Origin: Actinomycetota bacterium
Lineage (GTDB): Bacteria; Actinomycetota; Acidimicrobiia; Acidimicrobiales; Ilumatobacteraceae
Assembly: GCA_016213625.1 (NCBI GenBank)
Contig: JACQZZ010000011.1
Coordinates: 1-34,233 of the forward strand
Direction of reading: 5' to 3'
DNA length: 34,233 nt
Shown here: positions 22,516 to 32,436 of the stretch, in pieces
How positions within the stretch are numbered: position 1 is the stretch's first letter
How the letters are laid out: the number at the start of each line of letters is the position of its first letter
Position numbers and translations under genes: made by a program
Notes under the pieces: generated by a model
Databases searched by the model: none
Told to the model about the DNA's origin: nothing
What the model saw: the letters and a program-made list of their open reading frames with translations, nothing else

Positions 22516-23073
22516 TCAGTCGCGGAAGTCGCCAGTGACAGCCAGGTCGAGGACCGAGGCGGTCCCGTCGGCGTACTGCACGGGGACGTGGAGGGTCATG
22601 TCGTGAGCGCCGTCCATGCCGGGGTGCATTGAGAGCTCGAAGGTCAGTTCGGTGGTCTGGTCGGGCTGGAGGATGGTCGGGCCGGTGTAGGTGAGGGCTC
22701 CGGGGCAGCAGCCTTCGTTGATCTGGACGTGGGGCGTGCCGAGCGTGATGGCGTGGGTGCCGGTGTTCTGGAGTCTCCAGTTGGGTCGCACGGCGACATT
22801 CAGCCCGACGCGTCCGAGGGCCCACTGGCTGGGTGTCCCTTTGACGCCGTCGACTTCGGCGACGCCGCTGCCAGCGCCAGGGGTGGCGATGATCGGCATG
22901 CCCATCGAGTTGGTCTCACCAGTCCGTGTCGAGGCGGTGTCGGCGGACGATCCGCCGCTGGTGAGGGCGAACACGGTGAGCGCGGCGACGACAGTGAGGG
23001 CGCTGAGACCGAGGATCCAGTGGTTGCGATGGTCACGCCGGCGCTCGGCGCGGCGGGTGGTGGTGTTGGTCAT
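22516..23073 (-). CDS. Membrane-anchored DUF1573-like protein with adjacent cysteines
   Basis: A 185-residue protein with a cytoplasmic Arg-rich tail, one transmembrane helix (about 19-38) and an external Ig-like domain. The domain follows the DUF1573 pattern: RLQNTGTHAITLGTPHVQINEGCCPG, then TILQPDQTTELTFEL. The Cys122-Cys123 pair and the SMHPGMDGAHDMTLHV segment (149-164), with several Met and His, are candidate copper ligands. Function is unknown. It is encoded with a PCYCGC protein (ATGA overlap), a pairing consistent with an extracellular thiol or metal role. No thioredoxin-like gene is present in the block. Confidence 0.7.
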   Translation of the reverse strand: MTNTTTRRAERRRDHRNHWILGLSALTVVAALTVFALTSGGSSADTASTRTGETNSMGMPIIATPGAGSGVAEVDGVKGTPSQWALGRVGLNVAVRPNWRLQNTGTHAITLGTPHVQINEGCCPGALTYTGPTILQPDQTTELTFELSMHPGMDGAHDMTLHVPVQYADGTASVLDLAVTGDFRD

Positions 23074-23525
23074 GACGATGCTCCAGACGCGAACAGTGAT
23101 GGGGGTGGTCCGTATTGGGCGATGATCGACGTGCGGACGTCGGCGATCGGTACGCCGGCGGCGAGTTGCTCACGGGCGGTTGCGGTTTCGTTGCCGCAGA
23201 CGGCACAGCCCGAGGCGTGGGCATCCCACTCGCCGGTGGCGGTCATGTAGCAGTCGGCGAGGTTGCGGTGCTCGAGGCTGTGATCGCAGCCGCAGTAGCA
23301 GGGGATCCGCGCGAGGTCGGCGCGGTGCTCGGCGGCGTAGCGGTAGTCCTCGGCGATGGCCGGGGTGACGGTCGACAGGTCGACCGTCACGACCGGTGCG
23401 GCGGCCATCGCGTGGTTGGTGTCGGGGCCACTGGCACCGCGGATCAGTCCGACGATGCCGAGTCCGATCAGCGCGAGCACTGCGAGCTCGAAGCCGATGA
23501 TCTTCACCCACGGGTGAGCGTTCAT
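23070..23525 (-). CDS. PCYCGC-motif membrane-anchored protein
   Basis: A 151-residue protein with one N-terminal transmembrane helix (about 10-30) and an external domain carrying the family-defining PCYCGC (75-80). HRNLADCY (86-93) and CAVC (107-110) follow, for six cysteines in all. The arrangement is typical of the PCYCGC family found in Gram-positive bacteria near metal-resistance or thiol genes. The cysteines could bind a metal or form disulfides; the family has no settled function. It overlaps the genes on both sides by 4 nt. Its position within a copper-handling block supports metal binding, as inference only. Confidence 0.85.
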   Translation of the reverse strand: MNAHPWVKIIGFELAVLALIGLGIVGLIRGASGPDTNHAMAAAPVVTVDLSTVTPAIAEDYRYAAEHRADLARIPCYCGCDHSLEHRNLADCYMTATGEWDAHASGCAVCGNETATAREQLAAGVPIADVRTSIIAQYGPPPSLFASGASS

Positions 23526-23752
23526 CGCTGTCCCGCCGGGATGCGCTCGTCGTGCCTGTCACGATCGGTCTGATGGGGCGCTGTGTGCGGTTGGCGCATC
23601 AGCAGCCACATGACGGTGCCCATCACCAGCGGACAGATCAGCAGTGCGAGGCTCACGCCGGCGAGCGCGGCGCCGCCGTTGCCGGCGACGAGGAACCAGA
23701 CTGCGAGACCGATCGCTGCGGCGATGCAGACGAGGTGGTGGCGGTGGTTCAT
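23522..23752 (-). CDS. Small DUF2933-like membrane protein
   Basis: A 76-residue protein with two transmembrane helices (about 7-24 and 30-48) and a hydrophilic, His/Asp/Arg-rich tail. The LALLICPLVMGTVMWLLMRQPH segment matches the pattern of the small DUF2933 proteins that occur beside copper and other metal resistance genes. The start is the ATG at 23752, which overlaps the upstream Met-rich gene (ATGA). The function of DUF2933 is not known. Confidence 0.7.
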   Translation of the reverse strand: MNHRHHLVCIAAAIGLAVWFLVAGNGGAALAGVSLALLICPLVMGTVMWLLMRQPHTAPHQTDRDRHDERIPAGQR

Positions 23753-24132
23753 GACCCTGTCCCCCCGTGATGCGATTCGTGCAGCGACTGCCCCGGGGTC
23801 GACCTGGTCAGCATCGAGCCGGCCATTGCGGCGTGCGCCTGGTCGCACTGGGCGAGAACGGCATCGGCGACGGTGCCCTTCATCATCTGGTGCATCATCG
23901 AGTGCATTGCCGACATGTCGGCGGAACCCATCATGGCGACCATCCCGCTCTGGTCGCCGCTCGTCATCGAGCCCATGTCGGGCATCTGGCTCATCGGCAT
24001 CGAGACCGTGGTGCGGGTGGTTTGGTCCGTGCCGGTGGCGGTGGAGCTGCCGGCGAACGAGAGTCCGATCACCAGTCCTGCCGTCACCGCCGCAGTGCCG
24101 ACGGCACCGAGTGTTCGAGCTCGTGGCTTCAT
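23749..24132 (-). CDS. Secreted methionine-rich, probably copper-binding protein
   Basis: A 127-residue exported protein with a signal peptide or N-terminal anchor (about 1-28). The segment 45-84 holds 14 methionines and two histidines in motifs such as SMPMSQMPDM and MSAMHSMMHQMM. Met-x-x-Met and Met/His clusters of this kind bind Cu(I) in extracellular copper proteins such as CopC, PcoE and CusF-like chaperones. The C terminus ends with a His cluster (HESHHGG). The ATG at 24132 has a strong AAGGAGG ribosome-binding site. It is the first gene of the overlapping small-protein set, 97 nt after the histidine kinase, and presumably buffers copper outside the membrane. I cannot place it in a named family. 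Confidence 0.78.
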   Translation of the reverse strand: MKPRARTLGAVGTAAVTAGLVIGLSFAGSSTATGTDQTTRTTVSMPMSQMPDMGSMTSGDQSGMVAMMGSADMSAMHSMMHQMMKGTVADAVLAQCDQAHAAMAGSMLTRSTPGQSLHESHHGGTGS

Positions 24133-24229
24133 GGTTGCCTCCTTGACGAGGACCATGGTGCGCCCCGTGTGTGAAGGCCGGATGGAGACGAGGTGCACGC
24201 GACGCGGTTTCGTCGCACGCTCGGAGCGT

Positions 24230-25603
24230 CTACTCGGCGGGTGCCGCCGGCATCGTGACGGTGAGTCGCGCTCCCCCACCGGGCACGTTGCCGGCGGTGA
24301 CCGCGCCCTGGTGCGTGGCCACCAGCTCGGCGACGACTGCGAGGCCGATACCGCTGCCGGTCGCCTTCTCGCCGTTCACACCACGCCAGAACCGTTCGAA
24401 CACGTGCGGTAGATCCTGTTCGGGGATTCCGGGGCCGTTGTCGACGACCTCGAGTGACGCGGTGGCTCCGTCCGACCGGGTGGAGACGGTGATCGCACCG
24501 CCGGTGGGGGTGAACTTCACCGCGTTGGCGATCAGGTTGACCGCGATCTGGTGCAGTCGATCAGCGTCGCCGATGACCGCTGCTGGTTCGGCGTCGACCG
24601 TCAGGGCGGTTTCACGGTCGTCGGCCAACGGGCGCAGAAGGTCGGCAGCGGATGCCGCGATGTCGGCCAGATCGACGGAATCGGTGCGGGGTCGCAGACC
24701 GGCTGCTTCGGCGGCAGCGAGAGTCTCCAGGTCGCCGACGAGGCGCCGCAGGCGGGCGACCTCGTCGTTGAGAGATCCGAGGATCTCCGGCGTCGGTTGA
24801 TCAACGCCGTCGAGCAATGCTTCGGTCGACCCCTGCAGGATGGCGAGCGGTGTGCGCAGTTCGTGGGCGACGTCGGCCACGAGATTGCGGCGAAGCCGGT
24901 CCTCGCGGTCGAGGTGGTCGGCCATTCCGTTGAAAGCTTCGGCAAGCGTGCGCAGCTCGCCAGGGCCGTCGGTCTCGACACGTGTCTCGCGTCGCCCTGC
25001 CGCGAGGTCGCCGGCGGCGGTGGTAAGCGCAGTGACCGGCCGGGTGACCCGCACGGACACGTACAACGCGACGACGAGGGCCACCCCGGCAGCGATCAGG
25101 ACGCCAAGGATGGCAGTGCGAGCGAGCGCGTCGCGGACGTGGCGTTCGGCTTCCATCGCCTGCGTCGGGAACCGGAGCATCACGGCCCCGACGTTCTCGC
25201 CGTCGACGACGACAGCGGCCGAGACCGGGTCCCCACGGGGCGTGTCCACCGAGGCGAGGCCGTGCATCTGCATCATCATCGACGCGAGTGCGTCGGTTGG
25301 TGCCGCGACCACTTCGCCATTGGCATCGACAATGGTGAGCGTCGCCTGGCTTCGCGCTGCGACTGCGGCAGCGCCGGCCAGGTCAGCGGTCGCCCACCCG
25401 CCAGCGCGCTGGTAGGCGTCACCAGCGGCGATGGCTGTCGCCGACAGGTCGTCGTCGCGCTGGCGGTCGGTGAGTCCGGAGACCTCGTTGCGTGCCGACA
25501 GCATCGTCAGCGCGGCGAAGACAGCGACTGCTGCGAGGGCGACCGTCAAGAACGCCAAAGCGAGTCGGACACCGAGCGGGCCCAGCAGCGGACGACGTGC
25601 CAT
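24230..25603 (-). CDS. Histidine kinase of a copper-associated two-component system
   Basis: A 457-residue membrane sensor kinase. Transmembrane helices at about 12-34 and 162-184 flank an external sensor domain, followed by HAMP (~183-240), a HisKA dimerisation domain with DVAHELRTPLAI (phosphoacceptor His247) and an HATPase_c domain with IANAVKFTPTGG, VDNGPGIP and GSGIGLAVV. The sensor domain contains SMMMQMHG (108-115), a Met/His cluster that could be the copper-sensing site. It lies 2 nt after the response regulator gene and upstream of Met-rich and Cys-rich exported proteins. It is functionally like CusS/CopS, though orthology is not claimed. Confidence 0.88.
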   Translation of the reverse strand: MARRPLLGPLGVRLALAFLTVALAAVAVFAALTMLSARNEVSGLTDRQRDDDLSATAIAAGDAYQRAGGWATADLAGAAAVAARSQATLTIVDANGEVVAAPTDALASMMMQMHGLASVDTPRGDPVSAAVVVDGENVGAVMLRFPTQAMEAERHVRDALARTAILGVLIAAGVALVVALYVSVRVTRPVTALTTAAGDLAAGRRETRVETDGPGELRTLAEAFNGMADHLDREDRLRRNLVADVAHELRTPLAILQGSTEALLDGVDQPTPEILGSLNDEVARLRRLVGDLETLAAAEAAGLRPRTDSVDLADIAASAADLLRPLADDRETALTVDAEPAAVIGDADRLHQIAVNLIANAVKFTPTGGAITVSTRSDGATASLEVVDNGPGIPEQDLPHVFERFWRGVNGEKATGSGIGLAVVAELVATHQGAVTAGNVPGGGARLTVTMPAAPAE

Positions 25604-25605
25604 CG

Positions 25606-26301
25606 TCAGGCTCGGTCCCGCGAGAGGCCGAGTCGATACCCGGCGCCGAGTACCGTCTCCACGACCGTCGGATCGTGGGGCTCCGGTTCGATCTTGCGTC
25701 GCAGGTTCTTGATGTGTGAGTCGACCGTGCGTTCGTAGCCGTCGAACTCGTACCCGCGCACCCGGTTGACCAACTCGCTGCGGGAGAACACCCGACCTGG
25801 CGACGATGCCAACACGGTCAGCAACGACCACTCTGTCGGCGTCAACTCCACCACGGCGCCGGAGACGGTCGCCTCGTGGCGAACCTCATCGATGACGAGC
25901 TGTCCACCACCGAACGAACTGATCGACGTGTCGACGGACGACACTGCGCTGCGGCGGAGCACGGCTTGCACGCGCAGCACGAGTTCGCGCGGGGAGAACG
26001 GTTTGGTCAGGTAGTCGTCCGCACCGAGCTCGAGACCGTGGATGCGATCCGCTTCGCCGGACTTCGCGGTCAGCATCACGATCGGCAGGCGACCGGAGAA
26101 CTCCGCTGCGATCGTCTCGCCGGAAACGTCGGGCAGGTTCAGGTCGAGCACGAGCAGATCGATCCCACCGCGTTCGAGGATCGACATCGCCTCGGCGCCG
26201 GAACCGGTCGTGACCACAGCCAGGTCCTCGCGTTCGAGATAGCGGCGCACGAGGTCGCGAATCTTCACCTCGTCCTCGACCACCAGCACGGTCACGCTCA
26301 C
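25606..26301 (-). CDS. OmpR/PhoB-type response regulator
   Basis: A 231-residue regulator with a receiver domain (residues 1-~118; phosphoacceptor Asp53 in LLVLDLNLP; conserved LTAKS and KPFSPREL) and a C-terminal winged helix (VVELTPTEWSLLTVLASSPGRVFSRSEL, then ERTVDSHIKNLRRKIE). Its start is GTG at 26301, directly after a short promoter element, and it is followed 2 nt later by its kinase gene. It is divergent from the cupredoxin gene, so the 164-nt space between them may hold its target promoters. It probably activates copper-handling genes of this block, as in CusR/CopR systems. Confidence 0.9.
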   Translation of the reverse strand: MSVTVLVVEDEVKIRDLVRRYLEREDLAVVTTGSGAEAMSILERGGIDLLVLDLNLPDVSGETIAAEFSGRLPIVMLTAKSGEADRIHGLELGADDYLTKPFSPRELVLRVQAVLRRSAVSSVDTSISSFGGGQLVIDEVRHEATVSGAVVELTPTEWSLLTVLASSPGRVFSRSELVNRVRGYEFDGYERTVDSHIKNLRRKIEPEPHDPTVVETVLGAGYRLGLSRDRA

Positions 26302-26313
26302 GAATCGACTCTA
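26299..26313 (-). promoter_or_regulatory. Leaderless -10 element of the response regulator operon
   Basis: On the minus strand TAGAGT (26308-26313) is followed by 6 nt and the GTG start at 26301. No good -35 is visible 16-18 nt upstream, which is common for promoters that need an activator. Confidence 0.5.
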
Positions 26314-26465
26314 CGACGACCCCGACTTCCACTGGGGTGCACGAGAGGCGAAACCAGACGGCCTTCACCGGACCTCCACACGTTCTGCACACCGGATCGT
26401 CACAGTGCTCGGACAGCTCGGGAGCAGACGCGCACCCGGACCAAGAGCATGAAGAGGTCACTCAA

Positions 26466-26936
26466 ATGACGCACAGCGTTCGCCGCCTACCCGTGATCGC
26501 CGGCATCGCGGCATTGACCCTGCTCGTCGCCGCATGTGGACAGGGCCGTGAGTCCGGTTCGGCGGCCACCATCGATGCTGCCCCGGCGCCAGCAGGAACG
26601 AGGGCCGTGGACATCGCGATGCAGGACATCAAGTTCGACCAGACGGCTCTCACCGTGAAGTCGGGCGAGACCATCGACTTCCGGTTCACCAACACCGGCC
26701 AGATCCCCCACGATGCGTTCATCGGCGACGTCGCCGCTCAGATGGAACACGACGACGAGATGGCACACCTGGGCGACGCGTCCACCCACGCGATGGGCGA
26801 GGCCGCTGTCACGGTGCAGCCTGGCGCCGCCGGCGAACTCTCGTACACCTTCACCGAACCCGGCACCTATGAAGTCGGTTGCCACCAGCCGGGCCACTAC
26901 GGCGCAGGCATGAAGATCGAGGTCACCGTCGAGTAG
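26466..26936 (+). CDS. Cupredoxin (plastocyanin-like) copper-binding lipoprotein
   Basis: A 156-residue exported protein. The N terminus ends in a lipobox, LLVAAC with Cys24, so it is membrane-anchored on the outside. The cupredoxin domain (~45-156) shows the type 1 copper ligands: His82 in IPHDAF, then Cys139, His144 and Met149 in GCHQPGHYGAGM (Cys-x4-His-x4-Met spacing). A Met/His-rich insertion (MEHDDEMAHLGDASTHAM, 93-110) could bind extra copper. It may carry electrons or buffer and deliver copper. It is divergent from the two-component genes and 57 nt upstream of the copper ATPase, which has its own promoter. Confidence 0.92.
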   Translation: MTHSVRRLPVIAGIAALTLLVAACGQGRESGSAATIDAAPAPAGTRAVDIAMQDIKFDQTALTVKSGETIDFRFTNTGQIPHDAFIGDVAAQMEHDDEMAHLGDASTHAMGEAAVTVQPGAAGELSYTFTEPGTYEVGCHQPGHYGAGMKIEVTVE

Positions 26937-26959
26937 GGGTGCACCTCGTCACACCACCC

Positions 26960-26993
26960 TTGACACTATACCCCCCAGGGGTATACTGAGTCG

Positions 26994-26996
<3 letters not shown>
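26960..26996 (+). promoter_or_regulatory. CsoR-type operator within the leaderless copper ATPase promoter
   Basis: TTGACA (26960-26965), a 16-nt spacer and TATACT (26982-26987) form a near-ideal promoter; the ATG at 26994 is 6 nt beyond the -10. The spacer and -10 contain TATACCCCCCAGGGGTATA (26967-26985): 8-bp inverted arms TATACCCC/GGGGTATA around 3 nt. This closely follows the known CsoR operator form (ATACCCC-n-GGGGTAT). Cu(I)-dependent derepression of the ATPase is predicted. No csoR gene is in the window. Confidence 0.85.
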
Positions 26997-29180
<2,184 letters not shown>

Positions 29181-29186
29181 CTGCGC

Positions 29187-29246
29187 CCAGGGAGGATCTC
29201 GAACCCTCCCTCCCCTCGCGGGGAAGAGTGCGTTCAATCTGCGCCG
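29187..29246 (-). repeat. tRNA-3'-half-like element, copy 1 of a direct repeat
   Basis: Read on the minus strand this has a variable-arm-like hairpin (CCCC-TCGC-GGGG at 29212-29223), then a good T-arm (stem GAGGG/TCCTC around loop TTCGAGA) and an acceptor-like end, as in the 3' half of a class II (Leu/Ser) tRNA. No 5' half can be folded. It aligns with 32140-32200 over about 60 nt at roughly 70% identity in the same orientation. The strong stem 29189-29195/29205-29211 could also act as a terminator between the two convergent genes here. Confidence 0.6.
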
Positions 29247-29276
29247 CCGCCACAACGAGCTCGGCGACATTCTTCG

Positions 29277-29990
29277 TCATCCGAATTGGAGCGTCATCAC
29301 GATCGGCGCGATGGATGCCTGCGTGTTGCCGATCACCATCAGCATCAGGAGAAGACATGAGACGACGGTGCCGACTCCGGCGAGGAGGAGCACTCGGTCG
29401 TTCATGGTCCACGACGACGCGCGTACGCGGGACTTGCCGATCATCGTGCGCCACAGTCGAACACCGAGCACGGCGAAGACCGCGAGCAGAGCACACGCGA
29501 TGATCGCCTTTGGTTGCTGCCACGCGAGGCGCTCGTCGATCCGACGATCGATGAGCGTGGGCATGCTCGCGGTTTCGGACTGCAGCCACGTGGTGAACGA
29601 CTGATGCAGTTCGTGCGTTCTTGTGCCGGGTTGCGCCCGGCCGAGAGCATCGACGACACCTATGAAGCCTTCGCGAGGATTCCTCGCATTGCCGAGGTTC
29701 GCCCCGACGATCAGGGTGAGGAGCAGCGACACGGCTCCGCTGAGCAGGCCAAGGCAGAAGTATGTCGTCCGCTCGAAGGACCATCTGCGTTCGCTCGCAG
29801 AGGTGGACCTCCGGAACTTCCTCCAGAAGAACGCGGTGAGCACGCTCAGGACGATCACGAAGAAGCCACCGACCACTACGAGCACGACGTGGTAGGTCGA
29901 GTAGTCGTCGAGCAGTCGGGTGAGAGCCGGGTTGGATGTAGAACCGGAGTGCAGCAGTTCGTACAGGGTGTCCTGCAACGCGTCGCTCAC
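29277..29990 (-). CDS. Four-helix membrane protein of unknown function
   Basis: A 237-residue protein with about four transmembrane helices (near 34-55, 77-97, 165-180 and 203-226) and one larger loop between helices 2 and 3 (~98-160, containing PGTRTHELHQSFTTWLQSE). I do not recognise the family or any catalytic motif. The start is GTG at 29990; no strong ribosome-binding site or promoter was found. It is divergent from the NarL-type sensor kinase and convergent with the copper ATPase, and lies within the segment bracketed by tRNA-like repeats. It may be a target or partner of that two-component system. Confidence 0.7.
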   Translation of the reverse strand: MSDALQDTLYELLHSGSTSNPALTRLLDDYSTYHVVLVVVGGFFVIVLSVLTAFFWRKFRRSTSASERRWSFERTTYFCLGLLSGAVSLLLTLIVGANLGNARNPREGFIGVVDALGRAQPGTRTHELHQSFTTWLQSETASMPTLIDRRIDERLAWQQPKAIIACALLAVFAVLGVRLWRTMIGKSRVRASSWTMNDRVLLLAGVGTVVSCLLLMLMVIGNTQASIAPIVMTLQFG

Positions 29991-30216
29991 GTCGACGGCT
30001 CCCCTGCATCGATCGCGCTCTCGTGCCTGCGGTGCGGGTGTGATGTTGACGGTTGAACGGTGGGCGTTGTCATGGGTTCAGTGTTCGCCACGAGGGGCCG
30101 TGCGCACATCGGGCCCGCGGCCGAATCACGGATCCGATCGGCCGGTCCGGGTGCACCATGAATTGGCCGATCGGCCGATCCTGGCGGCCAGGTCGGCCCC
30201 GTATCATTGGTGGTCG
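29991..30216. promoter_or_regulatory. Divergent regulatory region of the unknown membrane protein and the NarL-type kinase
   Basis: A 226-nt gene-free stretch. TATCAT at 30202-30207 is a likely -10 for the kinase gene, whose ATG is 9 nt further on. The perfect 12-bp palindrome GGCCGATCGGCC (30165-30176) and neighbouring GATC-rich repeats about 25-50 nt upstream of that -10 are candidate regulator sites. The rest shows nothing I recognise. Confidence 0.45.
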
Positions 30217-31467
30217 ATGCGACACGCTGCTGCCGATCAGTCCGCTGCGATGCACGCCTCTGGAACCGGCGCTGCGCCGCTCGCAACCGTTTCGCTCGAC
30301 CGACTGTCGGACAGAGTGCAGCGCCTCACCCCGAGGTTGTCCCGAGTGTCGGACCTGGGGCTGATCGGCATCGCCGCAGCGCTCGCGATCGTCGATTTCA
30401 TGGTGTGGGCCACGGATCCCGTCATCGACAGCGGGCGGCTGCCATGGTCGATTGCGCTCGCCGTCCCGTGTGTCGGGACGTTGGCAGTGATCGCCGTCGC
30501 TGTCCGGCAACGGCATTTGATGCTCGCCCTGACGTCGCTCGCCGGCACCAGCGTCGTGCTGACGCTCGCATGTTGGGCCATCGCATCGAGCCTCCCACCG
30601 TCATTCGCAGCCATGTTCGCCTTCGCCCTGTTGACAACGACTGCCCTGCGAGTCGCATCAGCCGGGAGTGCAGTGCTGCTGGCCTCCCTCGCAGCGTTGG
30701 CAGTCGCTGCAGAGGCGCTGCGACCGATGGTGAGCGCAGTGGCATACCTGCTGGTCGCCTGCGAAGGTGCGTTCAGCGTGGCTGTCGGCGTCGGGGTCTA
30801 CCTTCGCTGGTCCGACTGGCGGCGTGTCACGGCGGAGGAGGCCGCGCGTGCTCACGAACGTCTCGAGATCGCCCGAGAGTTGCACGACATGGTCGGCCAC
30901 TACGTCACCGGCATCGTCGTACGCGCACAGGCGGCTCGCCACGTCTCCGAACGACAGCCCGCCGCTGCCGCAGCAGCACTCCAAAGCATCGAGACCGCCG
31001 GCACCAACGCGATGATCGCCATGCGCCACATGGTCGGCGGCCTACGTCACGGCATCCCGACCTCCCCCACCTCCTCTGGCGCGGCGTGGGACGACATCGA
31101 CCGTCTGGTGGCCAACGCAGTCGCGGCCGGTGAGCCGGTGCATGCGACGATCGACCCCACCCTGCGAGGCACCGCACTCTCGCTCGTCCCTTCCGTGCAC
31201 CGCATCATCGTCGAATCATTGACGAACGTGCGACGCCACGCACACGAGGTCACCAGTATCGACGTCGACGTCACCCGTTGCGATGACCGCGTGATCGTGA
31301 CCGTGAGCAACGACGGACTCGGGTCGCCGCCATCCGGACACGACACCTTCGGGATCATCGGCATGCGCGAGCGAGCAGCAGCCCTCGGCGGCGCCCTCGT
31401 CGCCGGCCCCGCAGCCGGAGGCGGATGGCTGGTGCGGGCCGAGCTACCGATCGGGCACCCACGTTGA
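30217..31467 (+). CDS. NarL/DesK-type sensor histidine kinase
   Basis: A 416-residue membrane kinase. About five to six hydrophobic helices fill residues 46-197, with little outside the membrane. A HisKA_3 domain follows, with RLEIARELHDMVGHYVTG (phosphoacceptor His223), then an HATPase domain with VHRIIVESLTNVRRHA (N-box) and GIIGMRERAAALGG (G-box). Kinases of this build sense membrane-associated signals. The ATG at 30217 lies just after a TATCAT element. Its stop overlaps the TTG start of the response regulator, so the pair is translationally coupled. The input signal is unknown; the adjacent divergent membrane protein may be linked. Confidence 0.88.
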   Translation: MRHAAADQSAAMHASGTGAAPLATVSLDRLSDRVQRLTPRLSRVSDLGLIGIAAALAIVDFMVWATDPVIDSGRLPWSIALAVPCVGTLAVIAVAVRQRHLMLALTSLAGTSVVLTLACWAIASSLPPSFAAMFAFALLTTTALRVASAGSAVLLASLAALAVAAEALRPMVSAVAYLLVACEGAFSVAVGVGVYLRWSDWRRVTAEEAARAHERLEIARELHDMVGHYVTGIVVRAQAARHVSERQPAAAAAALQSIETAGTNAMIAMRHMVGGLRHGIPTSPTSSGAAWDDIDRLVANAVAAGEPVHATIDPTLRGTALSLVPSVHRIIVESLTNVRRHAHEVTSIDVDVTRCDDRVIVTVSNDGLGSPPSGHDTFGIIGMRERAAALGGALVAGPAAGGGWLVRAELPIGHPR

Positions 31468-32120
31468 GCATCCGAGTGCTCATCGCAGACGACCAGGAGA
31501 TGGTGCGCGCCGGATTCCGCATGATCCTCGACGACGCCGACGACATCGAAGTCGTCGCCGAGGCCGCCGACGGCCCCACCGCAGTCAACATCGCCAGGCA
31601 GCTGCGACCCGACGTCTGCCTCCTCGACGTTCGCATGCCACACATGGACGGACTCGAAGCAACCCGACAACTCGCCGGCCCTGACATCGCCGATCCACTA
31701 CGCGTGGTGGTCGTGACGACCTTCGATCTCGACGAGTACGCGCACACAGCGCTCCGCAACGGTGCAGCTGGCTTCCTCCTCAAGGACGCTGGCCCAACCC
31801 TGCTCCTCGAAGCCGTGCGAGCAGCACACCGCGGTGAAGTTCTCGTCTCGCCGGCGATGACGGTCCGCCTGCTCGAGCACTTCAGCACCCAGGCAATGAC
31901 CGGCCTGCCCTTCCAACCGGCAGTTCCGTTGACCGGCCGCGAGGAAGAGGTGCTCCGAGCCGCGGCGCGAGGGCTGAGCAACGCAGAGATCGCCCGCGAC
32001 CTCTTCATCTCCCTCGGCACCGTGAAGACTCACCTGTCGAGCCTGCAAGACAAGGTCGGTGCCCGGAACCGTGTCGAACTCGCAGCCTTTGCCTGGCACA
32101 CCGGACGTATGCGCAGCTGA
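31464..32120 (+). CDS. NarL/LuxR-type response regulator
   Basis: A 218-residue regulator: a receiver domain (SIRVLIADDQEMVRAG, phosphoacceptor Asp55 in CLLDVRMPHMDG, Lys in LLKDAGP) and a LuxR-type helix-turn-helix (PLTGREEEVLRAAARGLSNAEIARDLFISLGTVKTHLSSLQDKVGA, split over two helices at ~152-197). The TTG at 31464 is chosen because it overlaps the kinase stop (TTGA) and gives the standard length. An ATG at 31425 would add 13 atypical residues. It works with the preceding kinase. Target genes are not evident beyond the possible divergent membrane protein gene. Confidence 0.9.
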   Translation: MSIRVLIADDQEMVRAGFRMILDDADDIEVVAEAADGPTAVNIARQLRPDVCLLDVRMPHMDGLEATRQLAGPDIADPLRVVVVTTFDLDEYAHTALRNGAAGFLLKDAGPTLLLEAVRAAHRGEVLVSPAMTVRLLEHFSTQAMTGLPFQPAVPLTGREEEVLRAAARGLSNAEIARDLFISLGTVKTHLSSLQDKVGARNRVELAAFAWHTGRMRS

Positions 32121-32139
32121 CACTGGTCTTTCGGTGAGT

Positions 32140-32200
32140 CCGGGGAGGGCTTCGAACCCTGACTCCCCCTCGCGAGGATGTCGGTTCACCAGCATCGCCG
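32140..32200 (-). repeat. tRNA-3'-half-like element, copy 2 of a direct repeat
   Basis: It shares CGAACCCT-n-CTCCCC-TCGCG-(A/G)GG and a later GTTCA-n-CGCCGCC with 29187-29246, in the same orientation. A T-arm-like hairpin (AGGG/CCCT around CTTCGAA, 32146-32160) and the palindrome CCTCGCGAGG (32168-32177) are visible. With copy 1 it brackets the membrane protein and two-component genes. The remaining intergenic sequence 32201-32395 shows nothing I recognise. Confidence 0.6.
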
Positions 32201-32395
32201 CCATGTACGGGCCCGCGTCACGGACGACCTGCCTCGCCAACGCCATCACGTCGTGCGCCCCAGACCCCGTATTCGACGTCTGCCCGATCGAGGGCCGTGA
32301 GCGGAGGTCGTGGAAGCGCCGTGACCATGGAGCATGGTGATGGAGGTTGTGCTCCTTGGAGGCGCGAATTCACGTCAGTCCGTTCCAAAATGGGG

Positions 32396-32436
32396 TTGCT
32401 TCTGACGTCGCGTGAGGTCGTACCGTCGTTGGTGTG
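32396..32436 (+). promoter_or_regulatory. MerR-style promoter with 19-nt spacer, leaderless start
   Basis: TTGCTT (32396-32401) and TACCGT (32421-32426) are 19 nt apart, the over-long spacing typical of promoters activated by MerR-family proteins. GACGTCGCGTGAGGTC in the spacer is a weak dyad. The GTG start at 32434 lies 7 nt after the -10. Autoregulation by the encoded protein is likely. Confidence 0.5.
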
